DNA of 64,000 bases. It comes from Candidatus Cetobacterium colombiensis. GTDB taxonomy: Bacteria > Fusobacteriota > Fusobacteriia > Fusobacteriales > Fusobacteriaceae. The position numbers and the translations under genes are program-made. Each line of letters starts with the position of its first letter. The first letter of the stretch is position 1. Below the pieces are notes generated by a model. That model saw nothing but the letters and a program-made list of their open reading frames with translations. It did not search any database and had not been told where the DNA came from. Shown piece by piece: positions 26,448-35,137 of the stretch. The stretch lies in the NCBI RefSeq assembly GCF_033962415.1, contig NZ_JAVIKH010000005.1, positions 1 to 64,000 on the forward strand. The letters run 5' to 3'.

Positions 26448-26786
26448 ATGGTAGATTTTACAGAAGAGGAATTAGAAGAAATAATATTTTCAATAGTTGC
26501 ATATGCAGGAGAAGCAAAAGGATGTGCTCACCAAGCTTTAGCATTTGCTGAAGAAGGAAAGTTTGACGAAGCTGAAGAGTGTATGAAAGAGTGTGACGCA
26601 GCAGTATTAAAGGCTCACCATGTACAAACAGATATGATTCAAAAAGAAGCTGGAGGACAGAAAATTCCTCTATCAATAGTTTTTGTTCATGCACAAGATC
26701 ACTTAATGACGGCTTTATCAGAAAGAGAATTAATTAAGAAAATGATAAAGTTAAATAAAAGATTATTTGCTTTAGAAAATAAATAA
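26448..26786 (+). CDS. PTS subunit IIA, lactose/cellobiose family
   Basis: The 112-residue helical EIIA has the family core GCAHQALAFAEEGKFDEAEE and the active segment VFVHAQDHLMTA. His81 is the expected phosphohistidine and Asp84 the metal ligand of the trimer. It follows mupG by 23 bases. It completes the PTS whose IIB and IIC are on the other strand. A strong terminator closes the operon. Confidence 0.95.
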   Translation: MVDFTEEELEEIIFSIVAYAGEAKGCAHQALAFAEEGKFDEAEECMKECDAAVLKAHHVQTDMIQKEAGGQKIPLSIVFVHAQDHLMTALSERELIKKMIKLNKRLFALENK

Positions 26787-26826
26787 TAAAAAACCCCTTG
26801 ATTTTTTTCAAGGGGTTTTATTTTTT
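26787..26826. terminator. Bidirectional terminator between IIA and dps
   Basis: AAAACCCCTTG(A) and (T)CAAGGGGTTTT form a stem of about 12 bp, flanked by A and T runs, between convergent genes. Confidence 0.9.
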
Positions 26827-26829
26827 CTA

Positions 26830-27273
26830 CTATGCTAACCAAGCACCAAACATCCAGATATGTTTTTGGTAAGAAGCAGCTATATCAGTAACTAAAGTAA
26901 GAGTTTCTTGATCATCCTCTTTTTCAGCTATTCCCATAACTATATTGATTTCAGCTAGAAGAAGTTTGAAATCTTCTAACATTAATTTTACTGCCTCTTT
27001 AGCAGGATATGGTTTAGTTTCAGCTTCAGCTAAAACAGTATGTTTTAAATAAACTTCTAAAGAAGCAAAAGGTCTGTGCCCAATCATTAATATTCTTTCA
27101 GCAACAGCATCGATTTGTCCATCAATTTCAGACATTATTCCATCAAGCATTGGATGAATAACGAAGAAGTGCTCTCCAACTAAATTCCAGTGAAAGTTGT
27201 GCACTTTAGTTTTGAATACATGTAAATCTCCTACAAGTTTGTTCATTTGAAATACTAGATCTTTATTTTCCAT
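26830..27273 (-). CDS. dps: Dps-family ferritin-like protein
   Basis: This 147-residue four-helix ferritin-like protein stores iron and protects DNA from peroxide. The ferroxidase ligands are in VHNFHWNLVGEHFFVIHPMLDGIMSEIDGQIDAVAERI: His in NFHWN, Asp and Glu in the later helix. There is no lysine-rich N-terminal tail, so DNA binding is uncertain. It is divergent from hcp, and both belong to oxidative/nitrosative stress defence. Three 10-bp direct repeats lie in the shared upstream region. Confidence 0.92.
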   Translation of the reverse strand: MENKDLVFQMNKLVGDLHVFKTKVHNFHWNLVGEHFFVIHPMLDGIMSEIDGQIDAVAERILMIGHRPFASLEVYLKHTVLAEAETKPYPAKEAVKLMLEDFKLLLAEINIVMGIAEKEDDQETLTLVTDIAASYQKHIWMFGAWLA

Positions 27274-27300
27274 AAAAAATCCTCCTTTTGATTAAAAACC

Positions 27301-27330
27301 TTTAGTTTTATTTAGTTTTATTTAGTTTTA
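27301..27330. repeat. Three tandem copies of TTTAGTTTTA
   Basis: TTTAGTTTTA occurs three times in a row with no mismatch, 28 bp upstream of the dps start. It could be slippage in an A/T-rich leader or a spacing element of the dps promoter. Confidence 0.9.
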
Positions 27331-27396
27331 TAATTTCACTTTTATTATTCGGGGATTTTTAAAATTTCCTTTTAAAAGAAAATAAAAAACTTAAAA

Positions 27397-27439
27397 TGTA
27401 ACATATGTTACAGATTTTTTTTAACTATACTGATATAAT
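27397..27439 (+). promoter_or_regulatory. hcp promoter with Crp/Fnr-type site at -41.5
   Basis: TGTAACATATGTTACA (27397-27412) is a perfect 16-bp palindrome. The -10 box TATAAT is at 27434-27439 and no good -35 box is present. With a start near 27446 the palindrome is centred at -41.5, the classical position for a class II Crp/Fnr-type activator. HcpR, a Crp/Fnr-family regulator, controls hcp in several anaerobes. Confidence 0.7.
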
Positions 27440-27475
27440 CCAAATAACAAATTTAATGATTAAGGAGAAATTACA

Positions 27476-29143
27476 ATGGAAAAAATATCTATGTTTTGTT
27501 TTCAATGCCAAGAGACTGCAGGGAATAAAGGATGCTCAGTAGTTGGCGTTTGTGGAAAAAAAGCAACTACATCAAATCTTCAAGATTTACTAATTTATAC
27601 AGCTAAAGGAATAGCTATTTTAAGAGAAAATATTTCATTAGAAAATAGAAAAAACAATAGAGAACTAAATTCAGAAATTGATTATTATTTAACGAATGCT
27701 CTATTTGTAACAATTACCAATGCTAATTTTGATGATAATATGATACAAAAAGAGATATTAAAAGGGCTTAAAATAAGAGAGAAGGTAAAAAATCAACTTA
27801 TTCAATTGGAGATAGAACCTAAAAGATTAAAAAGTCATGATGCTACAACTTTTGTGGCAGAAACTTTAGAAGAAATGAATAAAAAAAGCTTAAATATAGG
27901 AGTTCTTTCAACTGAAAATGAAGATATAAGATCTCTAAGAGAAGTTATAACATATGGACTAAAGGGAATGGCAGCGTATTATGAACATGCAGCTAATTTA
28001 GGATATGAAAAAGAAGAGATTGTAATGTTTATAGAAAAAGCTTTAGCATCAACTTTAGATGATTCAATAGGTTTAAATGAATTAGTTGGATTAACTTTAG
28101 AAACTGGAAAATATGGAGTAGATGTTATGGCACTACTTGATTCAGCTAATACAGGAAAATTTGGAAATCCAGAGATAACAGAAGTTAATATAGGTGTTGG
28201 AAAAAATCCAGGAATACTTATCTCAGGTCATGATTTAAATGATATTGTTCAGTTATTAGAGCAAACAGAAGGAACAGGGGTAGATGTATATACTCACTCA
28301 GAGATGTTACCAGCACACTATTATCCTGAGCTGAAAAAATATAAGCATTTAGTTGGAAACTATGGAAACGCTTGGTGGAAACAAAAAGAGGAGTTTGAGA
28401 CATTTAATGGTCCTATAGTATTTACAACAAATTGTATTGTTCCTCCAAAAGCAGGTTCAACATATGAAGGAAAAGTATTTACAACAAATGCTACAGGATT
28501 CCCAGGATGGAAAAGAATAGAGGAAAAAGATGGAAAAAAAGATTTTTCTGAAGTAATAGAGTTAGCAAAATCTTGTAAAGCTCCAACAGAGATTGAAACA
28601 GGAAAAATAGTTGGTGGATTTGCTCACAATCAAGTTTTTGCTTTAGCAGATAAAGTTGTAGACGCAGTTAAATCAGGAGCTATAAGAAGATTTTATGTAA
28701 TGGCAGGTTGCGATGGAAGAATGAAATCAAGAGATTATTATACTGAATTTGCTGCTAACCTACCAAAAGATACAGTTATTTTAACAGCAGGATGTGCAAA
28801 ATATAAATATAATAAATTAAATTTAGGAGATATTGGTGGAATTCCAAGAGTTTTAGATGCGGGGCAATGTAATGATTCATATTCATTAGCATTAATAGCT
28901 TTAAAATTAAAAGAGGCATTCCAATTAAATGATATAAATGAATTACCAATTGCTTATAATATTGCTTGGTATGAACAAAAAGCTGTTATAGTTTTATTAG
29001 CATTATTACATTTAGGAGTTAAAAATATACATTTAGGACCAACAATTCCAGCATTTTTATCAGGAAATGTTTTAAATGTCTTAATAGAAAATTTTAATAT
29101 AGGTACTATTTCAACTGTAGAAGAGGATTTAAAAAGTTTATAA
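27476..29143 (+). CDS. hcp: Hybrid-cluster protein (hydroxylamine/NO reductase)
   Basis: The protein has 555 residues. N-terminal cysteines C8-x2-C11-x8-C20-x5-C26 bind the 4Fe-4S cluster. This spacing marks a class I (strict-anaerobe) hybrid-cluster protein. Hybrid-cluster ligands are visible in [43 protein letters not shown] and AGCAKYKYN. It reduces hydroxylamine and probably NO and so protects against nitrosative stress. No hcr partner gene is adjacent. A palindromic site at -41.5 suggests control by an NO-sensing Crp/Fnr regulator. Confidence 0.96.
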   Translation: MEKISMFCFQCQETAGNKGCSVVGVCGKKATTSNLQDLLIYTAKGIAILRENISLENRKNNRELNSEIDYYLTNALFVTITNANFDDNMIQKEILKGLKIREKVKNQLIQLEIEPKRLKSHDATTFVAETLEEMNKKSLNIGVLSTENEDIRSLREVITYGLKGMAAYYEHAANLGYEKEEIVMFIEKALASTLDDSIGLNELVGLTLETGKYGVDVMALLDSANTGKFGNPEITEVNIGVGKNPGILISGHDLNDIVQLLEQTEGTGVDVYTHSEMLPAHYYPELKKYKHLVGNYGNAWWKQKEEFETFNGPIVFTTNCIVPPKAGSTYEGKVFTTNATGFPGWKRIEEKDGKKDFSEVIELAKSCKAPTEIETGKIVGGFAHNQVFALADKVVDAVKSGAIRRFYVMAGCDGRMKSRDYYTEFAANLPKDTVILTAGCAKYKYNKLNLGDIGGIPRVLDAGQCNDSYSLALIALKLKEAFQLNDINELPIAYNIAWYEQKAVIVLLALLHLGVKNIHLGPTIPAFLSGNVLNVLIENFNIGTISTVEEDLKSL

Positions 29144-29146
29144 GGT

Positions 29147-29184
29147 AAAAAAAGGTAAGAACATTTGTTTCTTACCTTTTTTAT
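29147..29184 (+). terminator. Terminator of hcp
   Basis: AAAAAGGTAAGAA and TTCTTACCTTTTT form a 13-bp stem with an 8-nt loop, followed by a T run. Confidence 0.88.
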
Positions 29185-29270
29185 ATTAAAAAGCCACTAA
29201 AAAGGTAGAAATATTTTAGGAAATATAGTATCATATAAATAATACTCTAAAATAAAATTAAGGAGGAAAA

Positions 29271-29909
29271 ATGCAAAATTATAATGATTTATTAAGAGAA
29301 AATTTAGAATGGGTGGAGAAAAAGCTTGATTTAGATAAAGACTATTTTAAAAATCTTTCGAAAAGTCAAAAACCTCCGTTTTTATACATAGGATGCTCAG
29401 ATAGTAGGATGCCTATTGATACTTTTACACAAAGTGAACCTGGAAGTTTTTTTATTCATAGAAATATAGCAAACCAAATTTTTTCAAATGACATGAACTT
29501 TTTAGCAACGTTAGAATATGCAGTTGAGCAATTAGAGGTAGAACATATAATCGTTTCTGGACACTATGAATGTGGAGGAATAAAAACAGCTCATGAAAAA
29601 TGTACAAATTCGTCTATAATTTCAAGTTGGTTAATGCCAATAAAAAAAATAGAGGTGGAACATAAAGAAGAATTAAAAGCTTTAGCAACTAAAGATGAAA
29701 GAATAGATAGATTAACTGAGTTAAATGTATTAGAACAATTAAAACATATCTTTGAATTATCTATTATAAGAAATAGAATAGCAACAGGTAAGTATCCAAA
29801 AATTCATGGATGGATTTTAGATATAAGAAATGGAAAGATTAAAGAGATGGAAATTCCATTTAAAGATTGGAAATCAAAAGGAATAATTCCAAAAGAGTAT
29901 GAAGCGTAA
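29271..29909 (+). CDS. can: Beta-class carbonic anhydrase
   Basis: This 212-residue enzyme interconverts CO2 and bicarbonate. The zinc ligands and catalytic dyad are clear: Cys and Asp-Arg in YIGCSDSRMP near residue 42, then His and Cys in SGHYECGG near residue 98. The length and the C-terminal GWILDIRNGKIKEM are typical of the clade with E. coli Can. It is transcribed after the hcp terminator from its own promoter and is followed by mscS after 39 bases. Confidence 0.95.
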   Translation: MQNYNDLLRENLEWVEKKLDLDKDYFKNLSKSQKPPFLYIGCSDSRMPIDTFTQSEPGSFFIHRNIANQIFSNDMNFLATLEYAVEQLEVEHIIVSGHYECGGIKTAHEKCTNSSIISSWLMPIKKIEVEHKEELKALATKDERIDRLTELNVLEQLKHIFELSIIRNRIATGKYPKIHGWILDIRNGKIKEMEIPFKDWKSKGIIPKEYEA

Positions 29910-29948
29910 AAATAAAAAATTTATTTAATAAAAAGGTGATGACAGAAA

Positions 29949-30806
29949 ATGAAAGCACAAAGTTTTACAGATGAGGTTTTAAATAATTTAATTGATAAGA
30001 ATATATTGGTTACTTTTACTGTAGAATTTATATTTTTTATAATAAAAATAATTGTATGTATAAGTCTATATTGTTTTGTTCTTAAAATGGTGAAAAAAAT
30101 AATTCCTATTTATAACAAAGCTAAAAAAGAGAATATGATTGATCAATCTTTAAGAAGTTTTATAAGATCAATATTGTACGTAGGATTACATGCGACTTTG
30201 ATAACAATATGTCTTTTAATTTTGGGAGTAAAGGAGAGCAGTTTATTAGCTTTCTTCGGTACTTTAGGTATTGGTGTTGGTTTAGCACTAAAAGATAATC
30301 TGTCAAATTTTGCAGGTGGAATAATTGTTCTTATTTTCAAAACATATAAAGTTGGAGATGAAGTAAACATAGCCGGTGAAATGGGATATGTTTATGATAT
30401 TGATATTTTTTCTACAACAGTGAGAACTCATAATAATGATTTAGTTATAGTTCCAAATGGGTCAATAGTTTCAAATAAGGTAATTAACTACACGAAAACT
30501 CCAATTAGAAGATTAAAATTTATAATAGGAGTATCCTATGATGCAGACTTAGATGTGGCTAGAGAAGCTTTAGAGAAATTATTAAGAACTAATCCATTAG
30601 TTTTAGCTGATCCAGCTGTATATAGTCATGTGGATGCATATGCAGATAGCTCTATAAATATAGCATTAAAAGGATGGACTACAAATGAGCACTATTGGAC
30701 AGTTTATAAAGAAACTTTAAACGGAATAAAAGGTGCTCTAGATAAAGAGAAAATAAGTATTCCGTTTCCACAGATGGATGTTCATTTTAATAATGTTGAT
30801 AAATAA
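29949..30806 (+). CDS. mscS: Small-conductance mechanosensitive channel MscS
   Basis: The 285-residue protein has three transmembrane helices. The pore helix is GTLGIGVGLALKDNLSNFAGGIIVLI, with the Gly/Ala packing of MscS. The beta domain follows with FKTYKVGDEVNIAGEMGYV and PNGSIVSNKVINYTKTP, then the alpha/beta cage. It releases solutes during hypo-osmotic shock. It has the plain MscS size without extra domains and ends at a palindromic terminator. Confidence 0.94.
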   Translation: MKAQSFTDEVLNNLIDKNILVTFTVEFIFFIIKIIVCISLYCFVLKMVKKIIPIYNKAKKENMIDQSLRSFIRSILYVGLHATLITICLLILGVKESSLLAFFGTLGIGVGLALKDNLSNFAGGIIVLIFKTYKVGDEVNIAGEMGYVYDIDIFSTTVRTHNNDLVIVPNGSIVSNKVINYTKTPIRRLKFIIGVSYDADLDVAREALEKLLRTNPLVLADPAVYSHVDAYADSSINIALKGWTTNEHYWTVYKETLNGIKGALDKEKISIPFPQMDVHFNNVDK

Positions 30807-30835
30807 AAAAAGCTTCCTAGGAAGCTTTTTTTAAA
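30805..30835. terminator. Bidirectional terminator after mscS
   Basis: The palindrome AGCTTCCTAGGAAGCT is flanked by A and T runs, between convergent genes. Confidence 0.88.
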
Positions 30836-31709
30836 ATCTATATCCAAGAGATACAGTAGCACTTTTTCTTTTTCCAAAACCAATTTCAGTTGTAAATTCA
30901 ATAGACTGATTGATTTCACTTCTAAAACCAATAACATTATTCCAAGGAGATGATGTACTTTGTTTAACTTCAAATTTACCATCATCAACATTAATTCCAG
31001 AAGGTAAAATTCCAAGATCATTGATATCTCCTTTTAGTGTTTGAGTGATATCTTGGTACATTCCACCTATCCAAATAGAGTTTTTAGTTTTAGAAAAATT
31101 AAAGTTGTATCCAATTTTAGGAGATATAACAAGAGCTGTAATATCTCCTTCTATAATATCTAAAGTTGTGTTTGTATAGTTAAAATCAATTAAAGAGAAA
31201 AAATTCTTATTTCCCGCAGCAAGAACAGTTCCAACTCCATAAGTAGTTCCTTCATATTTTAAAGTAAAATCAACGTCTTTAATTGGAATAAGGATGGGTT
31301 TTGATAAACTTGGAGTTAAATTAAAAGTTCCATTTACATTAGCACTAGAGTGTCCCTTTGTTTTTCCAACAATTCCATAGATATTTAAAAATGGAAATAC
31401 CCAAATATCAGCTCTAACAAGTTTATTTGTATTTACTGTTTTAGCTTTGTCAGCACTAAGATTTAAACTTTTTCCAATATCTAATTTTTTGATAGTTCCA
31501 GATAGATTAATACTTTCAATATCAACATTTTGCTTCATATCAACATATATAAAATTTATTCCATATGGATTTGGTAGTTCGTAACCTCTTTCACGAGCTT
31601 CGTCTCCTAAAAGAGGAAAAAAAGATTTATTTTGTAAAGAATTATCAGCAGACATAAGTAAAAAATTGTTTAAAATAAATATTGTAAGAAATAGTGAAAT
31701 TTTTTTCAA
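30831..31709 (-). CDS. Outer-membrane beta-barrel protein of unknown function
   Basis: The 292-residue protein has a signal peptide (about residues 1-21, cleaved near LMSA-DN). Strand-like alternation follows, and the C-terminal SATVSLGYRF ends in Phe, as for outer-membrane proteins. The stretch PYGINFIYVDMKQNVDIESINL resembles the N-terminal part of uncharacterised barrels seen in Vibrio and Fusobacteriota. I recognise no named family. It is monocistronic, divergent from the DUF2147-NRPS operon, and shares a 134-bp upstream region with it. A linked function is possible. Confidence 0.7.
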   Translation of the reverse strand: MKKISLFLTIFILNNFLLMSADNSLQNKSFFPLLGDEARERGYELPNPYGINFIYVDMKQNVDIESINLSGTIKKLDIGKSLNLSADKAKTVNTNKLVRADIWVFPFLNIYGIVGKTKGHSSANVNGTFNLTPSLSKPILIPIKDVDFTLKYEGTTYGVGTVLAAGNKNFFSLIDFNYTNTTLDIIEGDITALVISPKIGYNFNFSKTKNSIWIGGMYQDITQTLKGDINDLGILPSGINVDDGKFEVKQSTSSPWNNVIGFRSEINQSIEFTTEIGFGKRKSATVSLGYRF

Positions 31710-31843
31710 AAGAACCTCCTAAAAAATGTTTTAACAAAAAATTGTATCATAAAAAAAAAGATAAAGCTATTAGAAATTGATTGCTAATAAGTATGATAAA
31801 GTTTTCAGAAATATAAAAAGGAGTAAAATATAAGAGGTGAGAA

Positions 31844-32275
31844 ATGAAAGTATTAGTTTTTTTTATGTTAATGGGGAATTTGATTTTTGCTAACTCCATA
31901 AAAGGATATTGGATGACTCAAGAGGGAAAAAATGGAAAGGAGGCCATTGTCTATATACAAAAAGTAGGAGAGATTTATAGTGGAAAAATAAATTATATTG
32001 CTACTGTAGATAAAAAATTTAATATACTTAGTTATACAGATAAAGATGAACTTATAGGGTTTGAGTTAGTGAAAAATTTCAAGAAAGTGGATGATTTAAC
32101 TTATAATGAGGGAAGAATAATAGATCCAAAAAGTTCGAGAGAATATTATGCTTCTGTAAAAATAGATGGAAATAATCTTATTTTAAGAGGATCACTAGAT
32201 TCTTATGGAATATTGGGAGCAAAAAGAGTTTGGAAAAAAGTAAATATTAAAAAAAATGATGAGGGTAAGTTATGA
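31844..32275 (+). CDS. DUF2147 family secreted protein
   Basis: The 143-residue protein has a short signal peptide (MKVLVFFMLMGNLIFA) and the DUF2147 pattern: GYWMTQEGKNGKEAIVYIQKVGEIYSGKI near the N-terminus, and the closing GILGAKRVWKKV. DUF2147 proteins are small periplasmic proteins of unknown function. The stop overlaps the ATG of the NRPS gene (ATGA), so translation of the two is coupled. A periplasmic protein tied to a cytoplasmic peptide synthetase suggests that the product acts or is handled in the envelope. That is inference. Confidence 0.8.
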   Translation: MKVLVFFMLMGNLIFANSIKGYWMTQEGKNGKEAIVYIQKVGEIYSGKINYIATVDKKFNILSYTDKDELIGFELVKNFKKVDDLTYNEGRIIDPKSSREYYASVKIDGNNLILRGSLDSYGILGAKRVWKKVNIKKNDEGKL

Positions 32276-35112
32276 TATTAAAAAGAAAATTATCTCCTAA
32301 CGAAAGAATGTATCTAGCTTTTGAAAAAAACTATAATTCTTTTGTGATAAATAGAGTTATTGAAGGAGAAGGGAAAATTGATTTAAAATTATTTCAAGAA
32401 GCAGTGGATAAAGTTGCAGAAAGTTATCCAGAAAGTAGATATAAATTAAAAAATAATATGTGGTTTGATTCAAAACTTTCTCCTAAAATTATAGAGATTT
32501 CAGAAGAAGAAATAGGAAAAGATTTTAAAAGATTGTTATCTAAAAAAATTAATATAATTGAAGATGTAGCTTGTGAAATATTTTTTTTAAAAAAGAAGCT
32601 AAAAACAATACTTATTTTTAGAACTCACCACTCTCTTATGGATGGAAAAGGTCAGGGGATTTGGATAGAAAGTATTTTTAAAGCTTTAAATAATCTGAAA
32701 ATAGAAAAATTTAATTCAGAGGCTAGAGATATAGATCTATTAGAAAAAAATGGAATAAAAAAAATGAGTGATATAGTTACAGTTGGTAATTATATTCCTT
32801 TAAAAAAGAGAGAGTCTTATGATATAACAACGCCTCTTGCAAAAGAGATAGTAATAGATTCTAAAATAAATAATCTCACAGCAAAATTAATTTCTAATAT
32901 CCATAAATTGAGTGAAGATAAAAAAAGCAGATTTATAATCACAAGAGATATTAGAGAAAAATTTGTAGAAGAAAATTTAAATACAGGTAATTTATCACTG
33001 CCAATGTATTTAGAAGTTGAAGAGGAAAGTTGGGAGCAAGTAAACAAAGATTTAATAAATAAAATCTTAAAAAATGAAGATATAAACTATTCACCTAAAG
33101 AATATTTTATATTTGAAAAATTGCCATTAGATATTGTAAGATTAGGATTAAAATATACTATTAAAAACTACAATAAACAAAGAAAAACAGCTACAACAGC
33201 AGTAATTTCAAATTTAGGAAAAATCAATTTAAACAACTATAAAACAAAAGATTTTTCTCCTGAAAAAGTTTATGCCCTTCCAGTGATAACTCCATTGGTT
33301 CCATTGTCTTTTGTAATGACAGAGTTGGACGATAAAACAATAATAACAGTTGGATATTATGAAGGGAATTATAAAGAAAGTGAAATAGAAAAGTATTTAA
33401 AAGAGTTGAAAGAATTAATTTTAAATAAAGAGATAGTTTCAATTGATGGAGAAAAAAAGGTAGAGAAAAAGGATATTTTTAAAAATATTTTTCAAAAATA
33501 TAATTTAGATGAAATTTTATCAATTGATGAAAATAAAAATTTAACTTATAAAGAGATATTTGAAAGTTCTCAAAAGGTGTGTAATTATTTAAAAAAATGT
33601 GATGTAAAAAAAGGGGATAAAGTAGCTATATCAACAAAAAGAGATTCAACATACTTAATTTCAATTTTAGCTTGTATAAAGTTGGGAGCTATTTTTATTC
33701 CAATTGATCCAGAATATCCTAAAGACAGAATAGAATATATAAAAGAAAGTTCTAAAAGTAAAGTTTTATTAGAAAATTTAGATGAAATTCTTTCAAAAGA
33801 TGATTTGGAGAAATCAGACATATATAAATTTTATAAATATAATTCAGAAGATGTTGTATATACAATATATACTTCAGGAAGTACTGGAAAACCTAAAGGT
33901 GTAGAGATAACTTATGGAACTCTTTGTAATTATATATCTAATTGTATAGAGAAATATGCTATAAAAAAAGATGTGATTTTTGGATTTTTTACGTCAATAT
34001 CTTTTGATTTATCTATAACGGCTATTTTTACCACATTAACAGTAGAAGGAAAAATAGAGTTTTTTAATGAAAAAATAGACTCAATAAGTTTAAAAAAAAT
34101 ATTTGAAAAAAGTAAGATGAATAGTGTGAAAATGACACCAACACATTTGGAAATTATTTCAAATTATAAAATAGAAAAAGATAGATTTAAATTAGTGATA
34201 GTAGGGGGAGAACAATTAAAGGTTACTACGGCTAAAAAAGCTCAAGAACTTTTAGGAGAAAATTGTAAGATAGTGAATGAGTATGGACCAACAGAAGCAA
34301 CTGTAGGATGTGTTTACCATATTTTTGATAAAAATAAGGTGTATAAATCAGAGGGAGTTCCCATAGGAAAGCCACTAGATTATATTGATTTATATTTAGA
34401 AATAGATAAAAGTGAAAATTTAGGAGAGCTTTTAATTGGTGGAGATTGTTTGGCAAAAGGATATTCTAATAATCTTGCTGAAACAGAAAAAAAGTTTATT
34501 TATATGAATGATAAAAGATTTTATAAGTCAGGAGATCTATGTAGAATAAACGAAGATAAAGATTTAGAGTTTTTAGAAAGAAAAGATTTTCAAGTAAAAA
34601 TTAGAGGGTATCGTATAGAGTTAGAAGAGATAGAGAAAAAAATAAATGAGTTTTCAGGAATTTTAGGTTCTAAAGTTATTCCAAATTCATCTAAAAGTGC
34701 GCTTTTAGCTTATTATATAGGAGATATTAATGAAAAAGATCTTCAAAATGAATTAAGAAAAAAGTTACCACAATATATGATTCCATATGCATATTTTAAA
34801 ATTGATGAGTTTCCTTTAAATTCTAATGGTAAGTTAGATTTGAAAAAACTTAAAGAATTAGGAAAACAAGAGGTTGAAGTAAAAGATTTAAAGTTATCAC
34901 CTTTTGAAGAAAAAATTATAAAAATTTGGGAAGAGATTTTAGAAATAAAAATCAGTAATGATAGATTAAATGAAAGTTTTTATGACCTAGGAGCAGACTC
35001 TTTAAGCATAGTAAGGTTTATAAATGAGATAGATTCACTTATAAAACCGGAAGGAATAGAAGTAATTTTACTAAATCCAACTTTAGAAGTAATAGAAAAG
35101 TATAAAAAATAA
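32272..35112 (+). CDS. Three-domain NRPS (C-A-T), predicted to activate asparagine
   Basis: The 946-residue protein has a condensation-like domain (1-400) with HHSLMDG near 119-125, an adenylation domain (about 410-865) and a thiolation domain (about 875-946) with LGADSLS. Adenylation motifs are YTSGSTGKPKG (A3), NEYGPTEATVGC (A5), KSGDLCR (A7), KIRGYRIELEEIE (A8) and NSNGKLD (A10). Aligning by eye to GrsA, the specificity residues read D, L, T, K, I, G, E, V, G, K. One position differs from the asparagine code DLTKLGEVGK. There is no thioesterase, epimerase or adjacent PPTase. A likely product is an acylated or otherwise N-capped asparagine, which is inference. Confidence 0.85.
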   Translation: MILKRKLSPNERMYLAFEKNYNSFVINRVIEGEGKIDLKLFQEAVDKVAESYPESRYKLKNNMWFDSKLSPKIIEISEEEIGKDFKRLLSKKINIIEDVACEIFFLKKKLKTILIFRTHHSLMDGKGQGIWIESIFKALNNLKIEKFNSEARDIDLLEKNGIKKMSDIVTVGNYIPLKKRESYDITTPLAKEIVIDSKINNLTAKLISNIHKLSEDKKSRFIITRDIREKFVEENLNTGNLSLPMYLEVEEESWEQVNKDLINKILKNEDINYSPKEYFIFEKLPLDIVRLGLKYTIKNYNKQRKTATTAVISNLGKINLNNYKTKDFSPEKVYALPVITPLVPLSFVMTELDDKTIITVGYYEGNYKESEIEKYLKELKELILNKEIVSIDGEKKVEKKDIFKNIFQKYNLDEILSIDENKNLTYKEIFESSQKVCNYLKKCDVKKGDKVAISTKRDSTYLISILACIKLGAIFIPIDPEYPKDRIEYIKESSKSKVLLENLDEILSKDDLEKSDIYKFYKYNSEDVVYTIYTSGSTGKPKGVEITYGTLCNYISNCIEKYAIKKDVIFGFFTSISFDLSITAIFTTLTVEGKIEFFNEKIDSISLKKIFEKSKMNSVKMTPTHLEIISNYKIEKDRFKLVIVGGEQLKVTTAKKAQELLGENCKIVNEYGPTEATVGCVYHIFDKNKVYKSEGVPIGKPLDYIDLYLEIDKSENLGELLIGGDCLAKGYSNNLAETEKKFIYMNDKRFYKSGDLCRINEDKDLEFLERKDFQVKIRGYRIELEEIEKKINEFSGILGSKVIPNSSKSALLAYYIGDINEKDLQNELRKKLPQYMIPYAYFKIDEFPLNSNGKLDLKKLKELGKQEVEVKDLKLSPFEEKIIKIWEEILEIKISNDRLNESFYDLGADSLSIVRFINEIDSLIKPEGIEVILLNPTLEVIEKYKK

Positions 35113-35137
35113 AAACTCCCTTTTGGGAGTTTTTTAC
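35111..35137. terminator. Bidirectional terminator between the NRPS and ABC transporter genes
   Basis: AAAAACTCCC and GGGAGTTTTT form a 10-bp stem with a TTTT loop. It sits between the convergent NRPS gene and the amino-acid ABC operon. Confidence 0.92.
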
